In this document: positions 60,023 to 64,000 of the stretch, one piece after another
How the letters are laid out: each line of letters starts with the position of its first letter
Position numbering within the stretch: position 1 is the stretch's first letter
IMG/VR virus record: IMGVR_UViG_3300045993_000417
Location: 20,800 to 84,799 of that record
DNA length: 64,000 nt
Source of the DNA: a virus
Strand: one strand, 5' to 3'
Position numbers and translations under genes: made by a program
Notes under the pieces: model-generated
Database searches by the model: none
What the model was told of the DNA's origin: nothing
Seen by the model: the letters and a program-made list of their open reading frames with translations, nothing else

Positions 60023-60046
60023 AACCACATTCTTTATAGTGGTTCC
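60023..60046 (+). other. Stem-loop after gene 59769
   Basis: AACCAC and GTGGTT pair around an AT-rich loop. There is no T tract, so it is a weak terminator candidate or mRNA-end structure. Confidence 0.4.
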
Positions 60047-60073
60047 TGACTAATATATAGTAAATAATACTGT

Positions 60074-60174
60074 TAAAATACTACTAGGTTTAACGTAGTA
60101 TCATTAATACTACTTATTGAAACAAACTAAAAGACTATCGTAGGTACACTGGTCTATAGACCGAAGGTTTAAAC
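60074..60174 (+). promoter_or_regulatory. Promoter and leader of the terminal fibre gene
   Basis: TAAAAT at 60074-60079 should start transcription near 60086. The leader of about 90 bases contains the palindrome GGTCTATAGACC and an ACTACTAGG/GTAGT pairing, followed by GAAGG before the ATG at 60175. Confidence 0.5.
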
Positions 60175-63100
60175 ATGACTTTAAGACAACAGCTTTTTGC
60201 AAATAACGCTAAGACTACGATATCACAGCCTATAACGCCCCTAGATACCAGTATAACTCTGCTAGACGCAAGTAGCTTCCCCTCCCCTTCAGCAGGGCAA
60301 TATTTTTTAGTAACCCTAGATACGGGTACTAGCGTAGAGATACTAGAGTGTTCGAATAGACTAGGTAATGTTTTAACAGTAATAAGGGCTATGGAAGGTA
60401 CGGTTGCGTCCAGCTTCCCTGCTGGTACCTTCATAGGCGTAAGGGTAACCTCCTCAACTCTGGGGTCATTTTTAAAAAATGATGGAGTTCTATATAACCT
60501 AAACTCTGTTGACTTACTTACTAGCCCAACAACATCAAATAGCAGTTCATACATTTGTTCTACCGTAGATGATGGTAATAACCTTACAGTAGCTCTTAAG
60601 GCTACTTCCCTAACCTGGAAGTTTACTAACTATACTAAAACTGCTTTTTCTGGTGTAGTAGCATCTTCTACGTTATCTTCTATTACCTCCAGTATAACTC
60701 CTACTTCAGAGATTGGATCAGTAGTACCTGGTAAGTACCTAATTCAATTCACCACAGGTGTTATAGCCGGTACAGTTCGTAAACTGTATACTCGTACTGG
60801 TAATAGCTTCACTTGGGCTACTAATACTTCAGTAGCACCTACTGTAGGCGATCAGTTCGAGGTTTACCAAAGTACAGTGTCCTCTATTTCAGCTCTAGGG
60901 GATAACTATGTTACACTTATAACGGATCAAAATATTGTTGGGGTGAAAACGTTCACCTCTGATACTACGTCCACTGGAGTACTACTAGATAATGGTCTTA
61001 CTGATGGGGGTAAACTAACATTAAAGTCCCTAGGGAATACTAGTTGGCAAGTTAATAATCAGGCTGGATCTTTAAGATTCCTGTATAACGGTACAACTCC
61101 ATTCCAAATTACTGGAAATGGGGGAACCGTGTTCTCACAGACTAATAGTACTAGTCAGTCACAGGTTAGTATACTTGGGCAAAACACCACGAATAGTTCC
61201 ATCATATATGGTTCCTCGTTAGGTACACAGATGACTGGTGGTAATGCTACTTCCAGTTTGGCTGGCACTTCTATATCATCATCTTTTACCCCTTCTGTAG
61301 TAGGGTCTACCTTATTTAGTTTATACAATACTCCATCTATTAACAATAACAATGCCCCAGTAGGTGTGCATGTTAATTATGCTTCAATGATATTTGGTGC
61401 AGGAGTAACCTCTGGAACGGTAACTGTAGTTAATAACTATGCTTCAGCTCCACCCACCTTACTAGGTACACCTACTGGGATAACAGTCTTCCATAATTTT
61501 TCGGCCTCTGATTCATCTAGCACTTTAATAGCTAATGCGTATGGATTCCGTGGACTTCTCAGTCCTGTATCTGGCAAAACCCGCTGGAACCTATATATGG
61601 ATGGAGGCGCTCCTAATCACATAGCTGGAAAATTACTAATAGGTTCCACTACAGACTCAGGAGTAAGCATACTACAAGTCGCTGGCGGGGTATCTGCCTC
61701 TAGTGTAGCAGTGGCCGGTTCTATCTCAGCTACAGCTACAACAACCTTAAACATAGGTTCTTCGGCAGGAAATGTTTTAGTACTGGATAAAGTTACCGGC
61801 GCAGACATAGTTTTTAAGACTAATGGTACAGCTTCAGGGAGTGTCACCGCAGACGTTAGCGGCTTGAACGTAGGTGGTGTAAGTGCGTATAACGCACTGA
61901 AGATAACTAACGCAACGGCAAACACTGTTATAGTGTCCTCTACTGGTGTAGCAATAGCAGGGGTTAGTAGTACTACTGGAAATGCAGTCTTCAATACTAG
62001 TGGTGGTACTCAGCTAGGACTTAGGATATCCAACTATACTACAGGAGGAACTGCAGCTATATATAATGCGGCCAATGTAAATAACTCCGCTGACTATGCC
62101 ATTGCCTCTTCCCCAACCATTACATACATTAATGGATCAACATCAACTAATCTACAAGCTAATGGGACTACCCGTCTAGTAGCTTCCACTACTGGCGTAT
62201 CAGTAACTGGGGCAATGGACGCAACTGGATCGGTGACCCTAAGTGGCAACGCCTCTAAATTCTCCTCAACTTACGCCGGTGTTACCACCACTAATGTCTT
62301 TACTGATACTATAGGCGGTGTTATTTCCGTAGACGGAGCAAAATCAATCTCTTTTAGAACTGGTGGGATAGCCGGCACTAATAGGGCAGTAGTCTCTGAT
62401 ACAGGATTGGCTGTAACTGGGCAAGTATCATTTGGTGAGTCTCAAAGTACATTTTTATCTACTAAGTTCGATACATCTACAGATGGTAAGAACATCTTTA
62501 TAGGCGGAGGTGGACAGCTTGTTGCATATGACCCCGGGGTTGTATACTCGGGTTCTTATAACACATTTTTAGGTAAAGACACTGGGGTTAACACTACTAC
62601 TGGGTATAGGAATACTTTTGTAGGCTCACTTTCAGGACAAATAACCACCACTGGGTATGAAAACACCTTTATTGGTGCAGAGACTGGGTCAGTTAATACT
62701 TCAGGATATCAGAACACCGCCTTTGGGTATTTCGCAGGTAATAGTATTAATACTGGATTTGGCAATACTATTACAGGAGCTTACTCAGGGGCGGATGTCA
62801 CATACGGGACATATAATACCATTATAGGTTATAACAATGGTAGAGGGATTACTTATGGTTCTAACAATACTATTATCGGCTGCCAAGTATACGTAGCTGC
62901 GGCTCTTTCTAATAATATAATTATAGCCGATGGTGCCGGAGTGATAAGGGCACAACACGATAATGTTAAGTGGAACTTATCCGGCCCAGTAGTTATTGGT
63001 GGGCCATTGAAGATAAGTGGTGCCACCAACGGTAACGCAAATGAATCTTGGATAGGTGGTAACGGTACTACATTAAGGTGGTTCTATAATGTGCCTCTTG

Positions 63101-64000
63101 GTGGGGACCACACGTTCGGCACGAATAACACCAGTATAGTAACTATAAATTCTCTTGGCGTAACCGTAGGAGGTCATGTTAGTCCTCGTGCAGCTACAAC
63201 GAGTACACAGGCAGTTATAGGATCTCAGTTATTCGGGTTTAGGAACAAAATTATTAACGGCGGCTTTAATGTTCAACAAAGGGTTCAGTCAACTTCTCTA
63301 CCACCCTCATCAACTTACATAGTAGACAGGTGGAGGGCTAATTACGTAGGAGGAACAGCTCCTACTGTAAACTGTACTACGGTTACAAGTCCGGGTAACT
63401 CATCATCCGGATACCAGTTACAGATGATAGGAACTTTTGGTGGTACCGCCATATACCTAGAACAGAGAATAGAGGCTGTGAATATATCGGATATGATGAA
63501 CACTGACATCATAGGTGGTATTAGAGTATACCAGAACTCTGGTGCTGCAGTTAACATGAGAATTACACTAAAGTATGCTGATCTAGGAGTAGATTCGTAT
63601 AGTGCTCCTATCACTTTTGCCGTAGGGTCTTACGTCAGTGTACCTAGTGGAGTGTATACTGACGTAACGATAAATGCCAATACTGTTGCGGCAGGGATTA
63701 GCATAACATATGGTATTCAATTTACTTTAGAGGTAGCATCTATTGCTGGTCCTGCAGGTACTAACATACTTTTTGGTAATGCAAGCCTGGAGGTAGGGAC
63801 ACTCAGAACTCCTTTTGAGCTACGTCCTTACGGTACTGAGTTACTGTTATGCCAAAGGTACTACACCAAATTAGTAGCCGGAGTTTCTAGTGCCGGATTC
63901 TGCAATGTAACAACAATGAGCTCTACTTATGGCTATGGTATAGGTCAGCTACCTGTACGTATGAGAATAACACCATCTATTATTACATCTGGAAGCTTCA
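60175..64000 (+). CDS. Long tail fibre protein, 3' end outside window
   Basis: The frame is open from ATG 60175 to the last base, at least 1275 residues. It begins MTLRQQLFANNAKTTISQPI, almost the same as the fibre at 49704, so both probably attach to the same virion site. Residues about 795-925 form a run of N-T-x-x-G repeats (YRNTFVGSLSG; YENTFIGAETG; YQNTAFGYFAG; YNTIIGYNNG), each about 17-20 residues, likely a triple beta-helix. Near residue 1020 RNKIINGGFNVQQRVQ and YIVDRW mark a carbohydrate-binding-type domain common at phage fibre ends, and LPVRMRITPSIITSGSF is typical of the final segment. Confidence 0.72.
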   Translation, partial: MTLRQQLFANNAKTTISQPITPLDTSITLLDASSFPSPSAGQYFLVTLDTGTSVEILECSNRLGNVLTVIRAMEGTVASSFPAGTFIGVRVTSSTLGSFLKNDGVLYNLNSVDLLTSPTTSNSSSYICSTVDDGNNLTVALKATSLTWKFTNYTKTAFSGVVASSTLSSITSSITPTSEIGSVVPGKYLIQFTTGVIAGTVRKLYTRTGNSFTWATNTSVAPTVGDQFEVYQSTVSSISALGDNYVTLITDQNIVGVKTFTSDTTSTGVLLDNGLTDGGKLTLKSLGNTSWQVNNQAGSLRFLYNGTTPFQITGNGGTVFSQTNSTSQSQVSILGQNTTNSSIIYGSSLGTQMTGGNATSSLAGTSISSSFTPSVVGSTLFSLYNTPSINNNNAPVGVHVNYASMIFGAGVTSGTVTVVNNYASAPPTLLGTPTGITVFHNFSASDSSSTLIANAYGFRGLLSPVSGKTRWNLYMDGGAPNHIAGKLLIGSTTDSGVSILQVAGGVSASSVAVAGSISATATTTLNIGSSAGNVLVLDKVTGADIVFKTNGTASGSVTADVSGLNVGGVSAYNALKITNATANTVIVSSTGVAIAGVSSTTGNAVFNTSGGTQLGLRISNYTTGGTAAIYNAANVNNSADYAIASSPTITYINGSTSTNLQANGTTRLVASTTGVSVTGAMDATGSVTLSGNASKFSSTYAGVTTTNVFTDTIGGVISVDGAKSISFRTGGIAGTNRAVVSDTGLAVTGQVSFGESQSTFLSTKFDTSTDGKNIFIGGGGQLVAYDPGVVYSGSYNTFLGKDTGVNTTTGYRNTFVGSLSGQITTTGYENTFIGAETGSVNTSGYQNTAFGYFAGNSINTGFGNTITGAYSGADVTYGTYNTIIGYNNGRGITYGSNNTIIGCQVYVAAALSNNIIIADGAGVIRAQHDNVKWNLSGPVVIGGPLKISGATNGNANESWIGGNGTTLRWFYNVPLGGDHTFGTNNTSIVTINSLGVTVGGHVSPRAATTSTQAVIGSQLFGFRNKIINGGFNVQQRVQSTSLPPSSTYIVDRWRANYVGGTAPTVNCTTVTSPGNSSSGYQLQMIGTFGGTAIYLEQRIEAVNISDMMNTDIIGGIRVYQNSGAAVNMRITLKYADLGVDSYSAPITFAVGSYVSVPSGVYTDVTINANTVAAGISITYGIQFTLEVASIAGPAGTNILFGNASLEVGTLRTPFELRPYGTELLLCQRYYTKLVAGVSSAGFCNVTTMSSTYGYGIGQLPVRMRITPSIITSGSF

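Overview
The window is part of the virion-assembly region of a large contractile-tailed (myovirus-type) bacteriophage. Evidence: a prohead protease, scaffold-like proteins, an HK97-fold-type capsid protein, tail sheath and tube, a spike, terminase large subunit, a tape-measure protein preceded by a frameshifted chaperone pair, hub and wedge baseplate genes and a long run of tail-fibre genes. No tRNA, rRNA, integrase or CRISPR array was seen. The host cannot be named from the sequence.

Layout. 1-5185: head protease, scaffold and small head proteins. 5897-7243: decoration-like protein and major capsid protein. 7349-10726: a homing-type endonuclease, tagged small head proteins (one with a GNAT acetyltransferase-like domain) and a connector-like gene. 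12081-18802: neck, tail terminator-like gene, sheath, tube and spike. 18803-21650: a minus-strand reverse-transcriptase operon beside a 540-bp inverted repeat carrying fourteen iteron-like copies of CGCACTT, a candidate origin. 21650-24850: a nuclease-like gene and structural genes. 24908-30166: a minus-strand ubiquitin-like conjugation cassette of PRTRC type (E1-like ThiF, JAB/JAMM protease, E2-like protein, ubiquitin-like protein and two unknowns). 30362-43966: ribbon-helix-helix protein, HNH nuclease, terminase, tail chaperone with a -1 frameshift, tape measure, hub proteins, a sigma factor and a gp25-like protein. 44045-64000: wedge and fibre genes; the last fibre gene runs off the window.

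Regulation visible in the DNA. At eight plus-strand genes a -10 box (consensus TAAAAT) ends exactly six bases before the start codon, so their mRNAs should be leaderless. Minus-strand accessory operons instead carry an extended -10 box (TGGTATAAG or TGGTATAAC) and normal Shine-Dalgarno leaders. A phage sigma factor at 42311 may explain one class.

Most notable points: (1) the ubiquitin-like cassette in a phage; (2) a 342-nt group I intron placed between the two histidines of the JAMM catalytic motif; (3) a short tag, MNKYLEKIA, at the start of several unrelated small proteins and repeated inside two of them, which looks like a capsid-targeting/propeptide signal processed by the prohead protease; (4) a domain resembling the second zinc site of RNA polymerase beta-prime in a baseplate-locus protein; (5) the iteron inverted repeat next to the reverse transcriptase. 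All functional assignments come from reading motifs by eye; no database search was run.
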